Translations under genes and position numbers: made by a program
Source: Parundibacterium terreum
GTDB lineage: Bacteria; Pseudomonadota; Gammaproteobacteria; Burkholderiales; Burkholderiaceae_D
DNA length: 64,000 nucleotides
NCBI RefSeq assembly: GCF_014636315.1
Contig: NZ_BMED01000007.1
Span: 62,001 to 126,000, forward strand
Reading direction: 5' to 3'
Notes under the pieces: generated by a model
Seen by the model: only the letters and a program-made list of their open reading frames with translations
What the model was told of the DNA's origin: nothing
Databases searched by the model: none
In this document: positions 27,008-34,743 of the stretch, piece by piece
Position numbering within the stretch: position 1 is the first letter of the stretch
How the letters are laid out: every line of letters starts with the position of its first letter

Positions 27008-29791
27008 TTACAACTGATTTAACTGGGCTTTTGCCTCATCCAGTTTGGCATAGCCTTTACCGTTGGCAATGGTCGCCTCCAGCTCGCTGCGGGCACCTGT
27101 CTTATCTCCAGACTTGATCAAGGCCTGCGCGTAGTGGAAACGTATTTCCGCGGCAGTCGGGCTCAGTGAAGCGGCTTTTTTCAGCAATGGCAAACCTGTT
27201 TTGACATCCTCTTTCTGTATCAGCAACCAGCCATACGTGTCCAGCACTGCGGCACTTTCAGGTGCCAGCTTGTACGCCTTTTCTGCATATCCAAGGGCCT
27301 TGGGATCTTTTTCCTGATCATAGGCCCAGGCCAGATTATTGAGGACAACGACATTATCCGGAGCTGCTTTCAGCAAAATCTGGAACTGTTCAATGGCCGG
27401 CAATTTACTCTTTTGCGTTGCCAGCAAATAGGTCGCCAGATACATCCTCACATTGTTGTCATTGGGCTGGTCTTTCAGCCATTGATTCAATCTTGCATCG
27501 GCTTCTTTGATTTTGCCGTCTGCGAACATGGCTGCGTGCAGCTTGATCAGGATCTGCGGATTTTTCTCCAGGGCCCAGCCTTTTTCATAGGCAGCGATTG
27601 CAGGGGTATATTTCTTTTGTCCATATAGGATGTCTCCTTCTGTGACATAGCCGCGAGGCGATTTTGGATCCTGTTTTTGAGTTTGCCTTGCTGTCTGCAA
27701 GGACAGGTCAAAATTCCCCTGTTTGGCCTCCAGCATTGCGAGAGCCGTCTGGGCGTCGCGGAAGTTCGGGTCCAGGCGCAAGGTTTTCTTGACCGCTTCC
27801 AGGGCTTCTGCATCCTTGTTCAGCGTCAGGTACGGCGTCACGACTGAGAATTGTGCGGCAGGAGATTCCGGCAGCATTGCAGCAATTTTGCTATAGCTAT
27901 CCAGTGCTCCCTGATTGTCGCCGGTGACCTGTTGCGCGCGCGCGAGCAAGCCCAGGAATTCAGGGGCCGTGGGGTTAAGCACTTGCGCCTTTTTAGCAAA
28001 GACCAGCGCTTTTTGCTTATCGCCCATGCGCAGATAATGTGTCGCCAACAACTGGGTAGCCTGGAAGGAAGAAGGATTATCGGTATTGGCTTTTTCCAGC
28101 CATTTCTTGGCCTCTTCGTTGTTATTTTCAGCCAGCGCTATATTGGCCAGCGACAGCATCGCAGCTTCGTTCTTTTTATCCTTGTCCAGGATGTTCAGGA
28201 AGCGTTTTTTTGCCGCATCAAGCTTGTTTTCGCTGACATCGAGATTGGCCAGGTTCGCTGCAGCCGGGAAATAGGTAGGCTGCAAAGCCAGGGCTTTTTC
28301 AAAACTTTCCCGGGCTTTCACTTTATCTTTCCGCGCCAGGTAGATGCCACCCTTCAGGTTATAGATCAAAGGATTGTCGGGTGTTTCTTTTTCCAGCAAA
28401 TTGGCAGCTGCCATCGCCTTATCGTATTCTTTCAGGCGCAGATGCGTCATCAGCAGCAAGATACCTGCCTTGGGTGATTTGGCATCCAGGTCGCTGGCTT
28501 TTTCCAGTTCTGCAATCGCCTTTTCATTATCGCCGGAACCCAATTTGCTCATGCCCAACGAGGTGCGGAATTCTGCATTTTGCGGAGCGATGGCACTGGC
28601 TTTTTCAAAGTATTCAGTTGCTTTTGCGTAATCCTTGGCTTGCATCGCGGCTTCACCGGCCATTGCGAGCAATTGTGTATCCTGAGGGTATTGTTTCAAT
28701 GCAGGCTCAAGGAATACCAGGGCGCGCTTGGCTTGCTTGCTTTTGACCAGGATCCCTGCCATCAGCTTTTGCGCGTACAGGCTATTGGGATTGGCGCCCA
28801 GATACTTTTTAAGCGCTTGTTCCGCCTGCTCATAAGAACCCAGTGCAAATTGCACTGCGCCGGTCAGCAATACGCCGGGCATATAGTCAGGAGCTCCGCG
28901 CTGCACTTGTTGCAAGGCTTCCAGTGCAGGAGCATTTTTCCCCTGGCTGAAATGCAGCAAGGCCTGGGTATACAGGACAATAATATTTCCTGGGGCAAAT
29001 TTCTTTGCCGCATCAACATCAGCTTGGGCTTCAGTAAATTTTTTCTGGCCAATTTCCACGTTGGCACGCGTTAAATGGGCGACCACGCTCTCGGGCTGAA
29101 GCTTCAGAGCTTCGGCATAGGACGCCAGCGCATCATCCGGCTTCCCTTGTGATCTGGCAACATCACCCTTGAACATCCACGCGTCTGCATTTTTTGGATT
29201 GCTCGTGGTGGCCTGCTCCGCGAGCTTGACTGCGGTAGCGATGTCTTTCTGCGCGAATGCCAATTTGGCGAGACCAATCAAGCCATCTACATAGTTGGGT
29301 TGCAGCTTCAGGGCTTCGTCAAAAGATTTTTGTGATTCGGCAAATTGGCCCGCCGCCAGATAAGCATTGCCACGCAAGGTCAAAATGGCCGGATCCGGTT
29401 TGGCACCTGGGTCGATCTTGGTTTCATCCAGTGCTTTTTGGAACTGGCCTTGCATCAGCAAGGCTTTGCCCAGTACGGCTTTTCCTTTTTCCGCACTCAG
29501 GCCCAGGCTAAGTGCCTTACGCAATTCTTTTTCTGCCGAAACCGGGTCTCCGCTCTCGTTATAAATGCCGGCCAGCATATAGCGTGCCTCTGCATTATTC
29601 GGATCTTTTTGCAGCGCATTTTTTAGCTGGATGATGGCGGCCTTGTTATCGCCTTTTTCCTGGTATTGCTTGGCCTCGCTGACGAATTTATCTGCGGACT
29701 GAAATTTATTGCATGCCCCCAGGCTAGCCAATACTAGAACAGCGCCGGAAATCAGGGCAACACTGGTACGTTTGCTTCTCTTGCGTGACAT
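27008..29791 (-). CDS. prsT: XrtA/PEP-CTERM system TPR-repeat lipoprotein PrsT
   Basis: The 927-residue lipoprotein has a basic N-terminus and hydrophobic stretch with lipobox SLGAC (Cys27). After it come about two dozen tetratricopeptide repeats through to the C-terminus. The start of repeat one reads QYQEKGDNKAAIIQLKNALQ. Length and architecture match the PEP-CTERM TPR lipoprotein family (TIGR02917, recalled). It is expected in the periplasm, anchored to a membrane, as a scaffold for polymer export or for the XrtA machinery (role inferred). A weak sigma-54-like site lies 120 bp upstream, and the gene ends before a bidirectional hairpin. Confidence 0.94.
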   Translation of the reverse strand: MSRKRSKRTSVALISGAVLVLASLGACNKFQSADKFVSEAKQYQEKGDNKAAIIQLKNALQKDPNNAEARYMLAGIYNESGDPVSAEKELRKALSLGLSAEKGKAVLGKALLMQGQFQKALDETKIDPGAKPDPAILTLRGNAYLAAGQFAESQKSFDEALKLQPNYVDGLIGLAKLAFAQKDIATAVKLAEQATTSNPKNADAWMFKGDVARSQGKPDDALASYAEALKLQPESVVAHLTRANVEIGQKKFTEAQADVDAAKKFAPGNIIVLYTQALLHFSQGKNAPALEALQQVQRGAPDYMPGVLLTGAVQFALGSYEQAEQALKKYLGANPNSLYAQKLMAGILVKSKQAKRALVFLEPALKQYPQDTQLLAMAGEAAMQAKDYAKATEYFEKASAIAPQNAEFRTSLGMSKLGSGDNEKAIAELEKASDLDAKSPKAGILLLMTHLRLKEYDKAMAAANLLEKETPDNPLIYNLKGGIYLARKDKVKARESFEKALALQPTYFPAAANLANLDVSENKLDAAKKRFLNILDKDKKNEAAMLSLANIALAENNNEEAKKWLEKANTDNPSSFQATQLLATHYLRMGDKQKALVFAKKAQVLNPTAPEFLGLLARAQQVTGDNQGALDSYSKIAAMLPESPAAQFSVVTPYLTLNKDAEALEAVKKTLRLDPNFRDAQTALAMLEAKQGNFDLSLQTARQTQKQDPKSPRGYVTEGDILYGQKKYTPAIAAYEKGWALEKNPQILIKLHAAMFADGKIKEADARLNQWLKDQPNDNNVRMYLATYLLATQKSKLPAIEQFQILLKAAPDNVVVLNNLAWAYDQEKDPKALGYAEKAYKLAPESAAVLDTYGWLLIQKEDVKTGLPLLKKAASLSPTAAEIRFHYAQALIKSGDKTGARSELEATIANGKGYAKLDEAKAQLNQL

Positions 29792-29911
29792 ATTCCTGTC
29801 CTTTTTGATAGAGGATCAAATCTTGTGGTTATAAAACTTTTAGCAGGCTTCTACTTTATTAGTGTGGCGGGCCATCAAAGTGCTGAATTTGTTGGCGAAA
29901 AATCACTCTTT

Positions 29912-29925
29912 GCAGAGATTACACC
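29912..29925 (-). promoter_or_regulatory. Weak sigma-54-like site upstream of prsT
   Basis: The minus strand reads TTTGGTGTAATCTCTGCAAA, with GG-N10-GC spacing correct and TGCA in the -12 element, but the -24 element lacks CAC. The predicted leader is about 110 nt. GG-N10-GC alone is common by chance, so this is tentative. Confidence 0.25.
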
Positions 29926-29959
29926 AAATCTACTCGAAATCGAACAAAGCATCCAAAAA

Positions 29960-31132
29960 CTAGGTCCTTCCCGACGCCGACTGTCCCGACAATGTCCTCA
30001 ACAGATTTTTCCCGACGGTGATTACTTGCCGCATGTAGCGCTTGAGCAAGCGGCCGCCGATATGTCTGGCGGCGGCAAGCATGCCGCGTGCGCTGCTGCG
30101 CTTGAAGGCGATAATTCCCCAGCGCTCGCGGCGGTGCGACATCCAGTCCTGCTTATACGGTTCGTCGCCGGTCAGGTAGTCCACCGTATCGACCCGGTCA
30201 ACATCGATGGCTTGCTGCATCATGCGGGCAGTCAGGATGGAGCCTATCGACAGCTCGGCAAACTGTTCGTCGTAAGCCAGCTTATAGATGGATGCTGTTT
30301 TTTCGGAGACTATCCACAGCTGCGCCGCGGCCGGTTGCTGGTCCACATAGGCGACCCCCAGCCTTAGCTTGCCTTCGGCTGCCAGTTGGCGTATCAGGCC
30401 GGGAACAAAATTGGGGTAAAACTCTGGCCCCTTCCAGCTCGACAAGTAGATCTGCTGGTAGGCCTGGATCGTTGTTTCCAGCCGCTCGGGGCCAGTCACG
30501 ATATCAATGCTGACGCGGCCTGCGCTTTCCAGTTGCCTGGATTTTCTTTGTACGGTATTGCGCAGGCGCGATGGCAGTGACGCAAAATATTCCTGGTAGC
30601 TGCGCCCCTGTACTTGCAGGTACCAGTTGCCGAAGCAAAAATAGGTCTGTGGAATCATGCCCGCAGCACGCAGTGCACGCAGGCATGATGCAAAAATAGG
30701 GGAGTCCTGCGCCATCGGGTGCATATCTACCGCGTCCCAGCCTTGTGCATCGTTGCGGACGGCCTGCATCAGCAGGCGCAAGTCCTCATCCATGTCACTC
30801 TTCATATCACTCGTGGCCGTGTTGAGCACAGGCGAGAATAAAGAGGCGTAGTAATTGCTTGCCGCATGCAGGGTATTGGGCGCCAGCCAGCCGGGCGCGC
30901 GCGGCTGGAAGCGCATGACCAGCGCTGCATGGACATGGACGCTTGCCAGCCCTGTATTCGATTCGACCCCATACAGGCGCAGTCTGGTGTCGGGGTCAAA
31001 GGAATGCGCTGCCAGGTGCTGGAACCAGGAGCGGCCCAGAAAAATGCCGCCAGAGCGCTCGGCGGCGTCGAACAAGCTTGCATAGGCTGCCGGCAGGTCA
31101 TCGAAGCTATCGTAGATACAAAGCTTTTTCAT
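29960..31132 (-). CDS. GNAT/FemAB-like acyltransferase
   Basis: This 390-residue protein resembles GNAT-fold proteins of exopolysaccharide loci: SGGIFLGRSWFQHLAAHSF near residues 27-45, LPSRLRNTVQRKSRQLE near 205, and a C-terminal AAAQLWIVSEKTASIYKLAYD followed by VDYLTGDEPYKQDWMSHRRE. The last motif is typical of the CelD-like group. No signal peptide is present. It lies between TviC-like (119 bp upstream) and PrsT genes, and is the third such protein in the locus, so acyl or aminoacyl decoration of the glycan is likely (inference). Confidence 0.8.
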   Translation of the reverse strand: MKKLCIYDSFDDLPAAYASLFDAAERSGGIFLGRSWFQHLAAHSFDPDTRLRLYGVESNTGLASVHVHAALVMRFQPRAPGWLAPNTLHAASNYYASLFSPVLNTATSDMKSDMDEDLRLLMQAVRNDAQGWDAVDMHPMAQDSPIFASCLRALRAAGMIPQTYFCFGNWYLQVQGRSYQEYFASLPSRLRNTVQRKSRQLESAGRVSIDIVTGPERLETTIQAYQQIYLSSWKGPEFYPNFVPGLIRQLAAEGKLRLGVAYVDQQPAAAQLWIVSEKTASIYKLAYDEQFAELSIGSILTARMMQQAIDVDRVDTVDYLTGDEPYKQDWMSHRRERWGIIAFKRSSARGMLAAARHIGGRLLKRYMRQVITVGKNLLRTLSGQSASGRT

Positions 31133-31251
31133 CGCAGGGCAGGGGCTTTATGCTGGAAGGGACGCCAACTCGCAATGCTGCCGCCTGAGCGACGGCATTG
31201 CGGGCCCGCTTGCCGCTCCGGAAGGAGGGACAGGAATGATTTTTGACCGGC

Positions 31252-32289
31252 TTATGATGTGCTTTGCAAATTCTTTTTATACCAGGCCATTGCTTCTCCC
31301 AGACCCTGGTCTACCGTATGGGTAGGCGCAAAGCCAAGCAGGTTCTGGGCCTTGGAAATATCCGCCTGCGAGTGACGGACGTCGCCCGCGCGGAAATCCT
31401 GGTACACCGGTTTGTGCTCGCTGATATGAGAAAAATCGTCCTTCAGCAAATCGCTCATCATCTTGTAAAGCTGATTCAGGCTGGTGGAGTCATTCAGCGC
31501 CACATTGTAGATTTCATTCAATGCCGCTTTGTCTTCCGTCAATGCGGACAGCAGATTCGCCTGGACGATATTGTCGACAAAGCAGAAATCGCGTGTGGTT
31601 TCACCGTCGCCATTGATGTACAGGGTCTGGTTCTTGATCAATGCCGCTACCCATTGCGGAATAACCGCAGCATAGGCGCCGTTCGGATCCTGGCGCGGGC
31701 CGAATACGTTGAAATAGCGCAGGCCTATGCTGTCTATGCCATAGCAGCGATTGAAGACATCGGCATACAGCTCGTTGACGTATTTGGTCACGGCGTAAGG
31801 GGACAAAGGCTTGCCTATCACCGATTCGACCTTCGGCAGGCCCGGATGGTCGCCATAGGTAGAGCTGGAAGCGGCATACACGAAGCGCTTGGTCTTGTGG
31901 TCGCGCGCGGCGACAAGCATATTGACGAAACCGGTCACATTGCTTTCATTCGACAAGATAGGATCTTCTATCGAGCGCGGTACCGAGCCCAGGGCCGCAT
32001 GGTGCAGCACATAGTCCACACCTTCGCAGGCCAGTTGGCAATCTTGCAGATTGCGGATGTCGCCCTTGATAAATTTAAAATTGCGCCAAGCGGCTTCGCC
32101 GACCAGTTCGCGCACCTGATCCAGATTATGCTGGTGGCCGGCTGAAAAGTTATCGAGGCCGACAACGTTCTGATTCAGTTTGAGCAGGGTTTCCAGCAAG
32201 TTGGAACCGATGAAGCCGGCCACGCCGGTAATCAGCCAGCGGTGCTGGCGGGTTTTTAGTTGCTGCTGGATGTCTTGATATTTGGTCAT
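31252..32289 (-). CDS. UDP-GlcNAc(A) C4-epimerase, TviC/WbpP-like
   Basis: The 345-residue extended SDR has [20 protein letters not shown] near residue 20, [45 protein letters not shown] and [15 protein letters not shown] (YxxxK), then [20 protein letters not shown]. The GSVPRS and FSAGHQHNL elements are typical of WbpP/TviC, which convert UDP-GlcNAc or UDP-GlcNAcA to the galacto form. It is 28 bp downstream of the TviB-like dehydrogenase, the same pairing as in Vi-antigen clusters. The likely product is UDP-GalNAcA. Confidence 0.9.
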   Translation of the reverse strand: MTKYQDIQQQLKTRQHRWLITGVAGFIGSNLLETLLKLNQNVVGLDNFSAGHQHNLDQVRELVGEAAWRNFKFIKGDIRNLQDCQLACEGVDYVLHHAALGSVPRSIEDPILSNESNVTGFVNMLVAARDHKTKRFVYAASSSTYGDHPGLPKVESVIGKPLSPYAVTKYVNELYADVFNRCYGIDSIGLRYFNVFGPRQDPNGAYAAVIPQWVAALIKNQTLYINGDGETTRDFCFVDNIVQANLLSALTEDKAALNEIYNVALNDSTSLNQLYKMMSDLLKDDFSHISEHKPVYQDFRAGDVRHSQADISKAQNLLGFAPTHTVDQGLGEAMAWYKKNLQSTS

Positions 32290-32317
32290 TTTGCGTTATG
32301 TATCTTGGTGAGGTGGT

Positions 32318-33598
32318 TTAAAGCCGCCATACGCTGAAACCGGCGTCTTTCAATGCGCTTCTGTCGAATTTGGATTTGACGTCTACAAAACATCCGTTCG
32401 GCAAGGATTTAGCGGAATAATCGGATAATGGCCGCTGTATTAATTCATCGTGGGAAACTGCGGCAATAGTGACAGTAGCCCGCGGCAATTCATCCCAGCT
32501 TTCCAGCTTCAGGCCATATTCATGGATAGCCTCGGCCGCGTCGGCGAGAGGGTCATGTACGTGGACTTCGATGCCATAGGACTGCAATTCAAAGATCATT
32601 TCGGCAATTTTGGAATTTCTCAGGTCGGGACAATTCTCCTTGAAAGTCAGGCCCATGACATTGACCACGCAGCCTTTGACGTGATGATCCGATTTGATAA
32701 TTTCCTTCACCACTTTTTCTGCGATGAACTTGGCCATGCCGTCATTGATACGGCGGCCTGCCAGGATCACCTGCGGATGATAGCCTAGCATATCCGCCTT
32801 GTGCGTCAGGTAGTAAGGGTCAACACCCACGCAATGCCCGCCGACCAGGCCCGGGCGGAAATTGAGGAAATTCCACTTGGTGCCCGCCGCCTGCAATACC
32901 TCCAGCGTATCGATGCCTATCATGTCGAAGATGATTGCCAACTCATTCATCAGCGCGATATTCAGATCCCGCTGGGTGTTTTCGATGACCTTGGCTGCTT
33001 CCGCTACCTTGATGCTGCTGGCCCTGTGTACGCCGGCACGGATGATATTCTCATATAGTCCCGCCACTTTCTCAAGCGTTTCCTCGTCGTCGCCGGAAAC
33101 GATCTTCAGGATGTTCGGTAGCGTATGCTCCTTGTCACCCGGGTTGATGCGCTCCGGCGAAAACCCCACATGGAAGTCCGTCTTCCATGTCAGGCCTGAA
33201 TGTTTTTCCAGGATAGGGATGCACACCTCTTCGGTGGCGCCGGGATATACCGTTGATTCGTAGACGACGATGGCGCCGCGCTTCATTTGCTTGCCGACAG
33301 CGGCGCTGGCGCTGCTGAGCGGGCCAAAGTCCGGGTTATGAGCAATGTCCACCGGGGTAGGCACGGCGATAATGATGAAGTCGGCCTGCGACAGGCTGGC
33401 CGGGTCGTTCGTGACGCTCAGGTGTTGTGCCGCCTGCAGTTCTTCGGTGCTCACCTCCCCTGTCGGGTCGATGAATTTCTTATAGCTGGAGACCTTGTTC
33501 TCAGACAGGTCGTAGCCTATGGTAGTGATTTTTTTTCCGAATTCTATCGCCAGCGGTAATCCGACATAACCGAGTCCAACGATGCCAACAACAGCCAT
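32318..33598 (-). CDS. UDP-GlcNAc C6-dehydrogenase, TviB/WbpO-like
   Basis: The 426-residue nucleotide-sugar dehydrogenase has the N-terminal NAD site VGIVGLGYVGLPLAIEFG, the YESTVYPGATEE segment, and a catalytic Cys in GGHCVGVDPYYLTHKA near residue 265. The C-terminal domain has GLTFKENCPDLRNSK. The TviB/WbpO group oxidises UDP-GlcNAc (or GalNAc) at C6 to the uronic acid. ATG 33598 has GGAA about 6 nt upstream and gives the family N-terminus; the TTG at 33628 would add ten unlikely residues. It forms a unit with the epimerase downstream. Confidence 0.92.
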   Translation of the reverse strand: MAVVGIVGLGYVGLPLAIEFGKKITTIGYDLSENKVSSYKKFIDPTGEVSTEELQAAQHLSVTNDPASLSQADFIIIAVPTPVDIAHNPDFGPLSSASAAVGKQMKRGAIVVYESTVYPGATEEVCIPILEKHSGLTWKTDFHVGFSPERINPGDKEHTLPNILKIVSGDDEETLEKVAGLYENIIRAGVHRASSIKVAEAAKVIENTQRDLNIALMNELAIIFDMIGIDTLEVLQAAGTKWNFLNFRPGLVGGHCVGVDPYYLTHKADMLGYHPQVILAGRRINDGMAKFIAEKVVKEIIKSDHHVKGCVVNVMGLTFKENCPDLRNSKIAEMIFELQSYGIEVHVHDPLADAAEAIHEYGLKLESWDELPRATVTIAAVSHDELIQRPLSDYSAKSLPNGCFVDVKSKFDRSALKDAGFSVWRL

Positions 33599-33664
33599 AA
33601 AGTTTCCATTCAACAATTCGTTATTCAAGATTGCACTGTCATCCTGTTGCCTGGCAAGGCGGAT

Positions 33665-34441
33665 TTACTTTACATTGCGCTGCAGCAGATCGCGAATGAA
33701 GTTCACCGGGATGGCATAGGTAATTCCACTGGGACTGGTGATGGCCGTTTCCTTCAGGCCCTTCACAAACACCATGTTGACAACGCCGATCACCTTGCCG
33801 GTTTCCGTATCATAAACCGGGCTGCCGCTATTGCCGGGATAAGCCGTCGCATCGAGCTGAAAAACCACATACGGCGCGCGCCGCAATTGGGCGATCACTT
33901 TTGGGTCCAGTGACTTAATGTCCTGCACCGGCTTGGTTACCGGCGTGATCGAGGAAATAATTCCCCTGTGGGTTGCGTGATGAAATCCCAGTACCGGACC
34001 CAAGGGAAAACCGGTGAGCGCAATCGCCTGCCCCTCTGCGACGTCGCTCGCTTCTCCCAGCGTCATCGCCGGCAACGGCGCGCCGCTGATCCTCAGCCTG
34101 GCCAGGTCATGCTCCTCATCGATTGCAACCACGGTCGCCGGCCTGAAATCCGGTGAATCGCCTTTGCCTACCAGCACGCCCAATGTTTCCGGCGATTCGG
34201 GGTTCAGGGGGCGGTTGACGACGTGCGCATTGGTAATGACTGTCAAGCCGTCGCCGACGACAAATCCGGTACCGCTAAAACTGATCGCCGGGCTGCGGGT
34301 TTTTTGCAGGGTGCCTACCGCGACCACTGAGGGCTTGACTACCTTGATCGTGGCAGGCAAGTCGGCAGCACAGGACAGCTGCACGAATGACAGGCCGAGA
34401 GATGCCAGGCAGAGGTTTTTCAAAAGAAAAATTTTATTCAT
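33665..34441 (-). CDS. Exported HtrA/S1-type serine protease lacking a PDZ domain
   Basis: The 258-residue protein has a signal peptide (hydrophobic residues ~4-22, cleavage near SCA-A) and a trypsin-like S1C domain with a visible triad: His73 in TNAHVV, Asp112 in EHDLARL and Ser205 in PGNSGSPVY. It is shorter than DegP/DegS because no PDZ domain follows. It should be periplasmic. It is 66 bp upstream of tviB on the same strand, so it may mature or clear proteins of the sorting/export system (inference). Confidence 0.87.
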   Translation of the reverse strand: MNKIFLLKNLCLASLGLSFVQLSCAADLPATIKVVKPSVVAVGTLQKTRSPAISFSGTGFVVGDGLTVITNAHVVNRPLNPESPETLGVLVGKGDSPDFRPATVVAIDEEHDLARLRISGAPLPAMTLGEASDVAEGQAIALTGFPLGPVLGFHHATHRGIISSITPVTKPVQDIKSLDPKVIAQLRRAPYVVFQLDATAYPGNSGSPVYDTETGKVIGVVNMVFVKGLKETAITSPSGITYAIPVNFIRDLLQRNVK

Positions 34442-34743
34442 GGCAACTTAGATTGAAATCGCGGCGATGGAATAGTGGCATCCTTCAGTGTGGCCTCGCA
34501 TTGGCATTGCAAACGCAATGGGCTGAAGGAAAGAATTTTCAATTTCGCCATTATGGCGCATGGAAATAAAATTTACACGCCTGTTTTTGTCGGCGGTAAC
34601 TGGGATAAAAATAGCAAAATCAGCAGATTCGGTCTTTTCTTGTAATATATTGACGATAACGGGCTGGCCTTATTTTTGATGTCCTGAATGCAATCCCTGT
34701 TTACTATGATCCCGACCAACTCCTCAGATAAGCATATGCCGAC
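34442..34743. other. Divergent intergenic region, protease to polymerase-like gene
   Basis: This 302-bp region has no supported gene; a small minus-strand open frame at 34573-34776 is not protein-like. A plus-strand TTGGCATTGCAAACGCAA at 34501-34517 has sigma-54 GG-N10-GC spacing but a poor -12 element. CGCCAT-t-ATGGCG at 34546-34558 is a short inverted repeat. No convincing promoter can be assigned. Confidence 0.4.
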
